Assembly (NCBI GenBank): GCA_934754975.1
Contig: CAKVKI010000043.1
Coordinates: 1 to 13,516, forward strand
Direction of reading: 5' to 3'
Origin: an uncultured Alistipes sp.
GTDB taxonomy: Bacteria; Bacteroidota; Bacteroidia; Bacteroidales; Rikenellaceae
DNA length: 13,516 nucleotides
Of the stretch, positions 6,482-13,516 are shown in pieces. Below the pieces are notes generated by a model. The model saw nothing but the letters and a program-made list of their open reading frames with translations, made no database searches and was not told the origin of the DNA. Numbering within the stretch: the stretch's first letter is position 1; every line of letters begins with the position of its first letter. Both the position numbers and the translations under genes were made by a program.

Positions 6482-6646
6482 ATGAAAGAGGAGACGAAAA
6501 CGACCTGCACGCCCTGCGAGCAGAATTTCGAACGCAAAGTCAATGAACTGGTAAAGGAGGGCAAGACCCCGACCGCCAGGGAACGTGAAGCGAAGGAAGC
6601 CGAAGTGGAAGCGGCTTTCGCCGAACACGGAAAAGAGCAAAAGTAA
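6482..6646 (+). CDS. 54-residue charged CxxC mini-protein, function unknown
   Basis: The product starts MKEETKTTCTPCEQNFERKV, has a single CxxC pair (C9, C12), and then a long helix-prone, strongly charged tail rich in Glu, Lys and Ala (about 16-50), with no membrane segment. Support for being real: regular codon use with GC at third positions, a strong terminator 17 bases after the stop, and a good composition for a soluble peptide. It could bind a metal through the CxxC, perhaps as half of a site completed by dimerisation, but no family is recognised. It is too short for usual gene-finding limits. The start at 6482 overlaps the stop of an upstream 52-codon frame (ATGA). Confidence 0.65.
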   Translation: MKEETKTTCTPCEQNFERKVNELVKEGKTPTAREREAKEAEVEAAFAEHGKEQK

Positions 6647-6663
6647 CGCCGCAGGGCGGTATG

Positions 6664-6699
6664 AAAAGAGCCTGCTACCGAATAGTAGCAGGCTCTTTT
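6664..6699. terminator. Bidirectional intrinsic terminator
   Basis: A perfect 15-bp stem (6664-6678 with 6685-6699) with the loop CGAATA has four Ts at the end of the stem on each strand. It serves the CxxC mini-protein on the + strand and the DsbD-type gene, ending at 6715, on the - strand. Confidence 0.92.
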
Positions 6700-6714
6700 A
6701 TGCGTATATCCGTG

Positions 6715-8817
6715 TTATTGCTGTTTCTTGTAGGCTTCGGCGCCGCTGCGGAGAAATTGCACGAAGTTCTCGACGTTGAGGTCGTATCCGCGCGGCGGCA
6801 CGAGCGTTTTCCCGTCGCGGCCCTGCAGTACGTAATAGGGCTGGGCGTTGACGCCGTAGGTCTTCAGTGCATAGTAGGAGTTGATCTTGCCGAGACTTTT
6901 GAGTACTTTGCCCGAATCGGTGGTCACCCATTCGTTTTCGGGCAGGACTTTCTTGTCGTCGGAGTAGAGCGCCACGATCACGTAATCCCGGCGCAGGATA
7001 TCCAGCACCTGCGGATCGGACCATACGCGGGCTTCCATTTCGCGGCAGTTTACGCAGCCGTGGCCCGTGAAGTCGATGAACAGCGGCTTATTGACTTTCG
7101 CGGCGTATGCTTCGGCTTCCTGCAGGTCGAAGAACCCTTCGAGACCGTGCGGCAGGTGCAGGAAGTCGCTGTGCTTGGGTTTTTTGCCGTCCACGGTCAG
7201 CAGCATGCCCGATTCGCCGGATGCCGCGGCGGGTCCGCCCTGTCCGATGACGAAGTCCTGCGTATGCAGGGGCGGCAGGTAGCCCGAGAGTCCCTTGAGG
7301 GGCGCTCCCCACATGCCGGGAATCAGGTAAACGACGAACGAGAAGGTGATGATCGCCAGTGCCAGCCGTCCTACGCCTAGGTAGGGCATGTCGCTGTCGT
7401 GCGCGAATTTGATTTTTCCGAGCAGGTAAAGTCCCAGCAGCGAGAAGGTCACGATCCATACGGCCAGGTAGATTTCGCGGTCGAGCAGCCCCCAGTGATA
7501 GGTCTGGTCGGCGACCGAAAGGAACTTCATGCCCAGGGCGACTTCGATGAAGCCCAGCACAACTTTTACCGAGTTGAGCCAGCCGCCGCTCTTGGGCAGT
7601 TTCTTGAGCATCGAGGGGAAGAAGGCGAAGATCGTAAACGGCAGGGCGAATGCCACCGAGAATGCGAGCATCGTGACGATCGGACTCCAGAATTCGCCCG
7701 AAGTCGATTTGATGAGTACCGAGCCGACGATCGGTCCCGTGCAGGAGAACGACACCAGCACGAGCGTCAGAGCCATGAAGAAGATGCCCGCCAAACCTTT
7801 CGAATCGGCTTTTGCGTCGGTTTTGTTCACCATCCACGACGGCATCGTGATCTCGAAAGCCCCGAAGAACGAAGCGGCGAAGACCATGAACACCAAGAAG
7901 AAGAGAATGTTCGGGAGCCAGTGCGTCGCCAGCCAGTTGAAGATGTCGGCCGTCACGGTGTCGCCGCCCAGGACGCGCGTAATGATGATGATGGCCGCGA
8001 TCGGGAGCGTGTAGAGCGCGATGATGAAGAATCCGTACATGGCAGCGCGGAAGCGGCCGCGCGCGGGACTTCCTTCGCCTTTCATGAAGAACGAAACGGT
8101 CATCGGGACCATCGGGAAGACGCAGGGGGTCAGCAGGGCTGCAAAGCCCCAGAGGATAGCTTCGATAATCAGCGCCCACAGCGTACCGCCTCCTGCGGCG
8201 TCTTTTTGTGCCGGGACGATCTCTGCGGCAGGTGTCGCGGTCGTGTCGGAGGCTGTATCTGCGGCGGCTTCGGCCGGGGTGTCTTTGGCGGGAGTGTCTC
8301 CGGCAGAAACGTTTTTATTCGGGGTGACGGCCGCAGTGCTGCTAGCCGCAGCCGAGCCGGGCAGTGCAGTCAGCTCGACCGTCAGTTCCGTGTCGTCGGG
8401 GGGCATGCAACTCACCTCGTCGCAGATCATCCACTCTATTGAGGCCTTGACGGTCGCTTGGGGGACGGAGAGTTTTACCTGCTGGGCGAAGCGGGCTTTG
8501 CCGGCGAAAGTGCCGATCTCCATCTCGAATGTCTTGTCGTAATGGCGTTCCGGCGTCGAAAGCTGTTCCACGCCGCCTTCGAGCGTTACGCCGTCGCCCG
8601 GCGTAAAGGCGATGGCCGTGGCATTGGGGCCGCCTTCGTAGGGGCCCATGTCGTACATATGGTAAGGTGCGGGAATCGACGCTTCGAGAATGATTCGGTA
8701 GACATCGCCTTTAAGATGCTCTACGGAGCTTTTCCAGCTGACATTCTGGGCCGTGGCCGCCGTAAGGGCGAACAGCGCGGCGAATAACAGAAAGAGGGTG
8801 CGAGACAGTTTGTACAT
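6715..8817 (-). CDS. dsbD: DsbD-family thiol:disulfide interchange protein (protein-disulfide reductase)
   Basis: This 700-residue protein carries reducing power from cytoplasmic thioredoxin across the inner membrane to periplasmic partners. A signal peptide (1-23, cleavage probably after ATA) is followed by a DsbD-alpha-like domain with C132 and C137 (ICDEVSC). A flexible Ala/Thr/Pro/Asp linker covers about 155-210. The membrane core has about eight helices (about 213-500) with the two active cysteines C232 (TPCVFPMVPM) and C359 (SFSCTGP). A C-terminal thioredoxin-like domain has the C588-V-N-C591 active site and the cis-Pro region at P660. All six redox cysteines expected for DsbD are present, and length is a little above the roughly 570 residues of the E. 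coli protein because of the linker and a loop at about 505-560. In Bacteroidota such proteins support cytochrome c maturation and periplasmic disulfide isomerisation. It is a single gene, divergent from the glycosyltransferase. Confidence 0.93.
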   Translation of the reverse strand: MYKLSRTLFLLFAALFALTAATAQNVSWKSSVEHLKGDVYRIILEASIPAPYHMYDMGPYEGGPNATAIAFTPGDGVTLEGGVEQLSTPERHYDKTFEMEIGTFAGKARFAQQVKLSVPQATVKASIEWMICDEVSCMPPDDTELTVELTALPGSAAASSTAAVTPNKNVSAGDTPAKDTPAEAAADTASDTTATPAAEIVPAQKDAAGGGTLWALIIEAILWGFAALLTPCVFPMVPMTVSFFMKGEGSPARGRFRAAMYGFFIIALYTLPIAAIIIITRVLGGDTVTADIFNWLATHWLPNILFFLVFMVFAASFFGAFEITMPSWMVNKTDAKADSKGLAGIFFMALTLVLVSFSCTGPIVGSVLIKSTSGEFWSPIVTMLAFSVAFALPFTIFAFFPSMLKKLPKSGGWLNSVKVVLGFIEVALGMKFLSVADQTYHWGLLDREIYLAVWIVTFSLLGLYLLGKIKFAHDSDMPYLGVGRLALAIITFSFVVYLIPGMWGAPLKGLSGYLPPLHTQDFVIGQGGPAAASGESGMLLTVDGKKPKHSDFLHLPHGLEGFFDLQEAEAYAAKVNKPLFIDFTGHGCVNCREMEARVWSDPQVLDILRRDYVIVALYSDDKKVLPENEWVTTDSGKVLKSLGKINSYYALKTYGVNAQPYYVLQGRDGKTLVPPRGYDLNVENFVQFLRSGAEAYKKQQ

Positions 8818-8841
8818 AATCGTGACGCATTATAATTTGTG

Positions 8842-8849
8842 CAAAGATA
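8842..8849 (-). promoter_or_regulatory. -7 element of the dsbD promoter
   Basis: Read on the minus strand, TATCTTTG matches TAnnTTTG exactly and lies 24 bases before the start codon at 8817. No clear TTTG stands 19-21 bases upstream; the nearest A/T-rich part is ATTTATCC. The 67-base divergent gap must also hold signals for the glycosyltransferase. Confidence 0.6.
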
Positions 8850-8884
8850 GGTGTTTTTTGCGGATAAATTGCTACATTCGCACG

Positions 8885-9781
8885 ATGATTCGCCTATCGC
8901 TTATAATCCCTACGCATAATCGGGCCGAACGGCTTATCGCCGCGCTCGAATCTGTTGTCCGGCAGGATCTGCCCGCCTCCGACTGGGAGTGCGTGGTCGT
9001 GAGCAACAACTCGACGGACGACACCGTCGCGCGGTTCGGGGATTTTGCGGCCCGGTATCCCGGCCTGAACCTGCGCATCGTGACGGAGGACGGTCCGGGG
9101 GTCTCCTATGCCCGCAACCGGGGTATTGCCGAGACCACGGCTCCGCTGATGGCTTTTATCGACGACGATGAGCGGATCAATCCGGGATTCCTGCGCGCCT
9201 ATGCCGACTTTTTCGATGCGCATCCCGACGCCGTCGTGGCCGGAGGGCGCATTATCGCCGAGTATGTGACGGGACGTCCCGCGTGGCTCTCGAAGTATAC
9301 CGAGATGCCGATCGCCAATCCGATGGATTTCGGCGGCGCTGTGCGTCCGTTCCCTGCCGGCCGGGTTCCGGGCGGCGGCAACATGGCTTTCCGGCGTTCG
9401 GCGGCCGTACGCTACGGCGGTTTCGACCCGTCGCTGGGACGTGTCGGGCGGATGCTGATCGGGGGCGAGGAGAACGATTTCTTCGAACGCCTGATGCGCG
9501 GCGGTGAAACCTGCTGGTATGTGCCCGGCGCGGTTATGTGGCACATCATTCCGCCCGAAAAACTGACCGAATCCTATTTCCGCCGCCTGTGTTACAATGT
9601 CGGCGTGAGCCAGCGCCTGCGGGCGGGGATGTACCGCCGCTATCCGAAAACCGTCCTGTTCGAGTGTCTGAAATGGGGTGCGACGCTGCTGCTGTCGCTT
9701 ACGATGGCGCCCCGCAAATCGCTTTGGCTGATCCGTATGCGCTATGAGATCAGCCGGGGGCTTTTCTCCGACCTGCAATAA
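8885..9781 (+). CDS. Family 2 glycosyltransferase
   Basis: This 298-residue protein transfers a sugar from a nucleotide-sugar donor; donor and acceptor are unknown. It has the GT-A fold signs of family GT2: LSLIIPTHNR at the N-terminus, NNSTDD (41-46), ARNRG (76-80), the metal-binding IDDDE (92-96), a GGGNMAFRR segment (163-171) and the acidic GGEENDFFERL (193-203) typical of the catalytic base region, then W..HIIPPE (219-225). A hydrophobic patch at about 262-275 could bind the membrane, but there is no clear multi-pass part. I place the start at 8885, directly before the conserved first strand; the frame is open further upstream to 8753, but that would overlap the dsbD start and add residues without family match. 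It stands alone rather than in a polysaccharide cluster, so its pathway (LPS, glycan or other) cannot be told. Confidence 0.9.
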   Translation: MIRLSLIIPTHNRAERLIAALESVVRQDLPASDWECVVVSNNSTDDTVARFGDFAARYPGLNLRIVTEDGPGVSYARNRGIAETTAPLMAFIDDDERINPGFLRAYADFFDAHPDAVVAGGRIIAEYVTGRPAWLSKYTEMPIANPMDFGGAVRPFPAGRVPGGGNMAFRRSAAVRYGGFDPSLGRVGRMLIGGEENDFFERLMRGGETCWYVPGAVMWHIIPPEKLTESYFRRLCYNVGVSQRLRAGMYRRYPKTVLFECLKWGATLLLSLTMAPRKSLWLIRMRYEISRGLFSDLQ

Positions 9782-9809
9782 AAAACCGCACTCCGGAGAG
9801 TGCGGTTTT
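9782..9809. terminator. Bidirectional terminator between convergent genes
   Basis: A 12-bp stem (9782-9793 with 9798-9809) with a CGGA loop ends in Ts on both strands. It serves the glycosyltransferase (stop at 9781, so the hairpin follows immediately) and the adenosine-kinase-like gene, whose stop is at 9830. Confidence 0.92.
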
Positions 9810-9829
9810 ATCTGTTTTGCGATCTTTTT

Positions 9830-10831
9830 TTAGAAAAGGTATTTCTCGTTTTTGACCTTGTTTACGAGCCGGGAGATGTCCTCCCAGGCGTCTTCGCCGA
9901 ACGTCGTGCCGACGACCTCGATGACCTTGCCCGCCGTGATGGCTCCGATCGTGCCGCACTGCCGCAGCGAAAGGCCGTCGCACAGTCCCGAAAGGAATCC
10001 TGCGGCGTAGAAGTCGCCCGCGCCCGTGGTGTCCACGCGCTTGGCCGCGGCCATAATGCCTACATGCACCACTTCGTCGCCCTGCTTGATCATGGCGCCT
10101 TTGATGCCGATTTTCACCACGGCCAGTTCGCACATTTCCGAGATTACCTGCAGGGCGTTCAGCGGTTCGGCTTCGCAGGTGAAGGTCTTGGCTTCGTCCT
10201 CGTTGGCGAAAACGATATCCACATAGTCGCGGACCAGTCCGCGCAGGAATTCGAGATTTTCGGCCACGATGTTGAAGCTGGCCAGGTCGATGGCGACTTT
10301 CAGCCCGCACTCCTTGGCCGTCTTGGCGGCTTTGAGGATCAGGTCGTGGTTCTGCACCAGATACCCTTCGACGTAAAGGCAGTCGTAATGGTCGAAAATC
10401 GACGATTCGATCTCCCCGGCCGTCAGTTCGAGCGCGGCGCCCAGATGGGTGACCATCGTGCGCTCGCCGTCGGGCGAGATGAGCGACACGCATTTGCCCG
10501 AACGTTCCGTGCCCCGGAAGATGACCGGTTCCACACCCAGGTTTTCGAGCGCCTGCACGAAAAAGTCGCCTGTCGTGTCCTGTCCGACTTTGCCGATGAA
10601 TCCGACGCGGCAGCCCAGTTTGGCCATGGCGCGGATGGTGTTGCCTGCCGAGCCGCCGAGCGACAGCGAGTAGGGCAGTCCTGCCACGGATTTCGAAATT
10701 TCGGTCTGCAGTGTGGTGTCCACGAGGCTCATCGAGCCTTTGGCGAGTTTGAAGCGACCCAGCACGGAGTCGGATTCCAGATTGACCAGCATGTCCGTCA
10801 GGGCATTGCCGATGCCGATAACACGTTTCAT
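9830..10831 (-). CDS. PfkB-family carbohydrate/nucleoside kinase, probably adenosine kinase
   Basis: This 333-residue ribokinase-fold kinase transfers phosphate from ATP to a sugar or nucleoside hydroxyl. PfkB signatures are present: GGSAGNT (59-65) in the substrate-lid region and DTTGAGD (267-273), whose D273 is the expected catalytic base with the anion hole formed by GAG. The segment around 120-140 (DGERTMVTHLGAALEL) and the overall length fit the Bacteroidota/alphaproteobacterial group usually labelled adenosine kinase (adenosine to AMP), rather than ribokinase or fructokinase. Substrate remains inferred; inosine/guanosine or ketohexose kinases are alternatives. It starts 26 bases after the pfkA stop with no promoter match or terminator between them, so it is the second gene of a pfkA operon. 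The start at 10831 gives a proper first strand (MKRVIGIGNALTD). Confidence 0.88.
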   Translation of the reverse strand: MKRVIGIGNALTDMLVNLESDSVLGRFKLAKGSMSLVDTTLQTEISKSVAGLPYSLSLGGSAGNTIRAMAKLGCRVGFIGKVGQDTTGDFFVQALENLGVEPVIFRGTERSGKCVSLISPDGERTMVTHLGAALELTAGEIESSIFDHYDCLYVEGYLVQNHDLILKAAKTAKECGLKVAIDLASFNIVAENLEFLRGLVRDYVDIVFANEDEAKTFTCEAEPLNALQVISEMCELAVVKIGIKGAMIKQGDEVVHVGIMAAAKRVDTTGAGDFYAAGFLSGLCDGLSLRQCGTIGAITAGKVIEVVGTTFGEDAWEDISRLVNKVKNEKYLF

Positions 10832-10857
10832 TCGGTAAGTTCGGGATTGTGTTTGGA

Positions 10858-11838
10858 TTATATGGAGAGTATCTTGACCAGCTCGAGGTCTTTACGGTCG
10901 ATGCCCTTATCGTGCTTCACGGCTTTGGCGAACGGGACATAGACGATCTTGCCGTTCATCGTGCCGATCATCACGTTGCGCTGTCCGTCGAGGAGCGCTT
11001 CGATGGCGGCTTCGCCCATGCGCGAGGCGAGGATGCGGTCCACGGCCGTCGGCGAACCGCCGCGCTGGATGTGCCCCAGAATCGTGACGCGCGCGTCGTA
11101 CTGAGGGAACTCCTTCTTGACGCGTTCGGCCAATGCCGTGGCGCCGCCCGTCTTCGGGTTTTCGGCCACGATGACGATCGCCGAGTTTTTGCTCTTGCGG
11201 AAACCGTGGTTGATGAGTTCGGCCAATTGGTCCACTTCGGTGTCCATTTCGGGGATGATCGCCGCCTCGGAACCCGTGGCAATGGCGCTGTTCATCGCCA
11301 GGTAACCTGCCGTGTGGCCCATTACCTCGACGAAGAAGAGCCGTTCGTGGCTCGACGCCGTGTCGCGGAGCTTATCGACCGCTTCGACGATCGTATTGAG
11401 CGCCGTGTCGTAACCGATCGTCGAGTCGGTGCCGCCCAGGTCGTTGTCGATGGTGCCGGGGAGTCCCACGATCGGCACGTTGTATTCCTCGGCGAAGATG
11501 CTCGCTCCCGTGAGCGAACCGTCGCCGCCGATAATCACCAATGCGTCGATGCCGGCCGCCGCCATGTTGTCGTAAGCCGCCTTGCGGCCTTCGGTGGTGG
11601 TGAATTCCTGGCTGCGGGCCGTCTTGAGGATCGTGCCGCCCAACTGGATGATGTTGCTCACGCTCTGGGATTTGAACGATACGATCTCGTTGAATACGAG
11701 ACCTTTGTATCCGCGCATGATGCCCTTGACAGAGAAGCCGTTATAGATTGCGCTGCGGGTTACCGCGCGTATGGCGGCATTCATGCCCGGGGCGTCGCCG
11801 CCCGAAGTCAGAATACCGATGCATTTGATTCCAGCCAT
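10858..11838 (-). CDS. pfkA: ATP-dependent 6-phosphofructokinase
   Basis: This 326-residue enzyme phosphorylates fructose 6-phosphate to fructose 1,6-bisphosphate, the committed step of glycolysis, in the cytoplasm. Motifs seen: [10 protein letters not shown] (11-20), GGDGS (104-108), where Gly rather than Asp after GGD points to ATP and not pyrophosphate as donor, the catalytic PGTIDND (127-133) with D131/D133, and GHIQRGG (255-261) for fructose 6-phosphate. The substrate motif usually written MGR reads MGH here (173-175). Length equals the bacterial ATP-PFK norm of about 320. I place the start at ATG 11838; a TTG further upstream would add seven residues without family support. A near-perfect promoter lies upstream, and the adenosine-kinase-like gene follows in the same operon. 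Confidence 0.96.
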   Translation of the reverse strand: MAGIKCIGILTSGGDAPGMNAAIRAVTRSAIYNGFSVKGIMRGYKGLVFNEIVSFKSQSVSNIIQLGGTILKTARSQEFTTTEGRKAAYDNMAAAGIDALVIIGGDGSLTGASIFAEEYNVPIVGLPGTIDNDLGGTDSTIGYDTALNTIVEAVDKLRDTASSHERLFFVEVMGHTAGYLAMNSAIATGSEAAIIPEMDTEVDQLAELINHGFRKSKNSAIVIVAENPKTGGATALAERVKKEFPQYDARVTILGHIQRGGSPTAVDRILASRMGEAAIEALLDGQRNVMIGTMNGKIVYVPFAKAVKHDKGIDRKDLELVKILSI

Positions 11839-11866
11839 AGTTTTTCGTTTAGAAAACAAAATCGCT

Positions 11867-11897
11867 CAAAGGTAGTAATTTTTTCAATTTTTTCAAA
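11867..11897 (-). promoter_or_regulatory. Promoter of the pfkA operon
   Basis: On the minus strand TTTG (11894-11897) is followed after 19 bases by TACCTTTG (11867-11874), matching the Bacteroidota consensus at every fixed position. The -7 box lies 28 bases before the pfkA start. The TTTG is the end of the T tract of the upstream terminator. Confidence 0.87.
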
Positions 11898-11928
11898 AAA
11901 CGAGGGCGGTTCCCGGAGGATCCGCCCT
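11895..11928 (-). terminator. Intrinsic terminator of the GIN/PspC operon
   Basis: Read on the minus strand, AGGGCGG pairs with CCGCCCT (11922-11928 with 11903-11909) around a 12-base loop and is followed by CG and six Ts. It lies about 43 bases after the PspC gene stop. Confidence 0.82.
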
Positions 11929-11971
11929 GCGTTTCGAAAAAACTTTTTATTTTACCTAACGCCTGTGGCCT

Positions 11972-13291
11972 TTATTCAGTCTGCTCTGCGGGTGCTTCGC
12001 CGGCGTCCTGCTGCCGGGTCGAATCCGGTTTCGCGGACTCCTTGTTGCCGCGCCCCGTCTCAACTTTCACCCGTTTGCCGTTGGCCTTCACTTCCAGTCC
12101 GGCTTTCTCCCTGTCGACCGTAATGTCGATCGACTGGTTCGGAACGCTGATATGCAGCGTTTTTCGGCCGTCCTCGATGACGTTCTGGCTGTCGTATTCC
12201 TCCAACAGCCGCTCGACGGTCGTGGTGTCGTTATCGATGATTATCTCGCTGTTGAGCATCCGTTCGATAACGCTGTGCTTCGCACGGATACGGTCGCCGA
12301 CATTCTCGCGGATGGCGATGCAGGTGCAGGCGATGATGCCGGCGAGCCACAGCAGGAAGATGACCAATATGGTTTTTCCTCCGGGCTTGCGCGAAGCGAT
12401 GAGACACATCAGTACGTAAATGAGCAGTATTACCAGAATCAATACAATAAGTATGCCGAGAGCGGGAACCCACAACGTCATGCCCAGCGGGAAGAACGGA
12501 ATGGAGATGCTGGCGCCGCCTATGACGAGTGCGAAAAGTCCGATAATCAGGGCGCAGGCGGCCATGATGAGTCCGAATACGAGTACTCCTGCGAAGAGTT
12601 TCAGCAGGATGAGTACCACCTTGCCGAATACCGACACGGCTTCGGCGACGATGGGCTTGGCCCTGGCGTCGGGGTCGCAGCTGGCGGTAGCTTCGGTGGT
12701 GTCGCGGATCGACTGCGCCGTAATCTTTTCTCCGTTCATTTCGAGCTTCTGGCGCGCCGTACGGGGCGCCGGAACGGCGAACCACATGATGACGTAACAG
12801 ATGACGAAGATGCCGAACAGGTTGCCCATCATCGGGCCGGCCCAGTGTATGCCCGGAATCCACTGGAAGGCGGTGAGGAATACCGGCAGGAACATGGCCA
12901 GCCGGATCCAGACCGGATCGACGTCGAAATACTTGCCGATGCCGGCGCAGACGCCGCCCAGCTTGGCGTTCTCCGTGTCGCGGTAGAGACGGCGCGGGAT
13001 GCGCGGCTCCTCCGGATTTTTCCGCGGCTCCTCCTCGGAGATGTCCTCTGCGGTCCCCATCTGGCGGATGATGTTCAGGATCAGGGGTTTCTCGACTACG
13101 CGGGAACTGTCCTGCGCCGAGAGGATCAACTCGGCGATGCGGGCTTCGATGTCGGCGACGATCTCGGCTCCGTCGGGAGTCTCCTTATAGGTCTTTTTCA
13201 GGCTTTCGAGATAGGCTTCCAACTCCTGATAAGCGTCGGTATCCATCGTGAACGCCACGCCCGAAATGCTGCATTTCTTAACCTCTTTCAT
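11972..13291 (-). CDS. PspC-domain multi-pass membrane protein
   Basis: This 439-residue protein belongs to the PspC-containing membrane proteins common in Bacteroidota, of uncertain role (envelope stress is suggested by the phage-shock name). Residues 1-80 form an acidic cytoplasmic helical part (MKEVKKCSISGVAFTMDTDA at the start) seen in this group. The PspC domain spans about 100-175: RRLYRDTENAKLGGVCAGIG, then YFDVDPVWIR and two hydrophobic segments (about 130-145 and 155-173). A central block has three further segments (about 222-258, 268-297 and 306-326). The tail (about 340-415) is a soluble, beta-prone part (EIIIDNDTTTVERLL, then a TLHISVPNQSIDITVD strand pattern), ending in a Gln/Glu-rich disordered stretch. 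It follows a GIN-domain gene after 18 bases; this pairing, often with a PadR-type regulator upstream, is frequent in Bacteroidota. The regulator, if present, lies outside the window. Confidence 0.88.
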   Translation of the reverse strand: MKEVKKCSISGVAFTMDTDAYQELEAYLESLKKTYKETPDGAEIVADIEARIAELILSAQDSSRVVEKPLILNIIRQMGTAEDISEEEPRKNPEEPRIPRRLYRDTENAKLGGVCAGIGKYFDVDPVWIRLAMFLPVFLTAFQWIPGIHWAGPMMGNLFGIFVICYVIMWFAVPAPRTARQKLEMNGEKITAQSIRDTTEATASCDPDARAKPIVAEAVSVFGKVVLILLKLFAGVLVFGLIMAACALIIGLFALVIGGASISIPFFPLGMTLWVPALGILIVLILVILLIYVLMCLIASRKPGGKTILVIFLLWLAGIIACTCIAIRENVGDRIRAKHSVIERMLNSEIIIDNDTTTVERLLEEYDSQNVIEDGRKTLHISVPNQSIDITVDREKAGLEVKANGKRVKVETGRGNKESAKPDSTRQQDAGEAPAEQTE

Positions 13292-13309
13292 GGTTGCACG
13301 GTTTGGGGG

Positions 13310-13516
13310 TTAGTTTCTGCCGACGCTGCCGCCGCTCGACTTGTTGATGCTGGTCTGACAGTCGCCGCTGTAGCGGATCGAGCTGCCGCTCGACGCATCG
13401 GCGCGCAGGCGCTCCGTGCAGTTGACCACGGCTTTCGCTGCGCTCGAAGTGTTTACCGAGCAGTCGGCGACGACGAATTCGCCGCCCGAGAGCTTCGAAG
13501 CCGAACTCATGTCGAT
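13310..13516 (-). CDS. GIN-domain (DUF2807) protein, C-terminal part
   Basis: The gene runs off the right edge; 68 residues of the C-terminus are visible and the frame is open to base 13516, so the Met at 13510 need not be the start. The sequence is a run of short beta-strand turns rich in Ser, Gly, Ala and Asn (KLSGGEFVVADCS, SSGSSIRYSGDC, NKSSGGSVGRN), which fits the parallel beta-helix of the head-GIN domain family. These proteins are usually exported and about 230-280 residues long. Cys recur once per rung (three visible). It lies 18 bases before the PspC gene and is probably co-transcribed. Its function in the family is not established. Confidence 0.8.
   Translation of the reverse strand: MDMSSASKLSGGEFVVADCSVNTSSAAKAVVNCTERLRADASSGSSIRYSGDCQTSINKSSGGSVGRN

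Noticed and set aside
6044..6640. Minus-strand frame of 198 residues
   Set aside because: Low-information Arg/Ser/Phe-rich product with no family resemblance; it crosses the palindrome and the CxxC gene. The plus-strand mini-protein explains the region better.
7399..8442. Plus-strand frame of 347 residues inside dsbD
   Set aside because: Extremely rich in Glu/Arg/His/Asp, antisense to a gene with all expected DsbD motifs; a shadow frame.
8753..8884. Upstream-extended start for the glycosyltransferase
   Set aside because: It would overlap the dsbD start region and add 44 residues unrelated to GT2; the family begins at MIRLSLIIPTHNR.
11839..11859. TTG start extending PfkA by seven residues
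   Set aside because: The ATG at 11838 gives the standard N-terminus directly before the first strand, and the extension has no counterpart in the family.
9800..12123. Long plus-strand frames across pfkA and the adenosine-kinase-like gene
   Set aside because: Antisense shadows of two clearly recognised enzymes; no family motifs.
1..13516. CRISPR array, insertion sequence or prophage
   Set aside because: No spaced direct repeats, transposase, integrase or phage structural genes were seen on either strand.

Overview
The window looks like a chromosomal segment of a GC-rich Bacteroidota, most likely Alistipes or a close Rikenellaceae relative. This rests on three things: the family make-up (PspC plus GIN-domain pair, PfkA plus adenosine kinase, DsbD-type reductase), the high GC content of the genes, and promoters of the Bacteroidota type (TTTG, about 19-21 bases, TAnnTTTG). 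Two of these promoters match at every consensus position, before the initiator tRNA and before pfkA. The genus is an inference from memory.

Left part (1-4454, + strand): a tight operon, cut by the left edge, encodes a heterodisulfide-reductase-like (Hdr/Qmo/Dsr-type) electron-transfer complex. It consists of an HdrB-like subunit (3' part only), a short HdrA-like flavoprotein, an HdrC-like two-cluster ferredoxin, and a 593-residue fusion of an HdrE/DsrM-like membrane domain, a ferredoxin domain and an HdrD/DsrK-like double CCG domain. A CysM-like cysteine synthase follows after 26 bases and is probably on the same transcript. The organism is not expected to be a methanogen or a sulfate reducer, so substrate and direction are unknown. 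A quinone-linked thiol/disulfide or sulfur role is the obvious guess.

Middle (4455-6700): a small two-pass membrane protein of unknown function, an isolated initiator tRNA-fMet with its own promoter and strong terminator, a DUF2867 protein on the minus strand, a 517-base stretch without a recognised gene, and a 54-residue charged CxxC mini-protein. That stretch carries a 13-bp inverted repeat over a possible promoter and a GC-rich leader. The mini-protein shares a bidirectional terminator with the next gene.

Right (6700-13516): a DsbD-family thiol:disulfide interchange protein (minus) is divergent from a GT2 glycosyltransferase (plus). A bidirectional hairpin separates the glycosyltransferase from a minus-strand pfkA - adenosine-kinase-like operon. 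Upstream of pfkA, and also on the minus strand, is a PspC-domain membrane protein preceded by the 3' end of a GIN-domain (DUF2807) protein. The terminator of that pair runs directly into the pfkA promoter, with the T-tract supplying the -33 element.

The best candidate for something little described is the Hdr-like complex with its attached cysteine synthase. Second is the palindrome plus leader plus mini-protein unit at 6276-6699.
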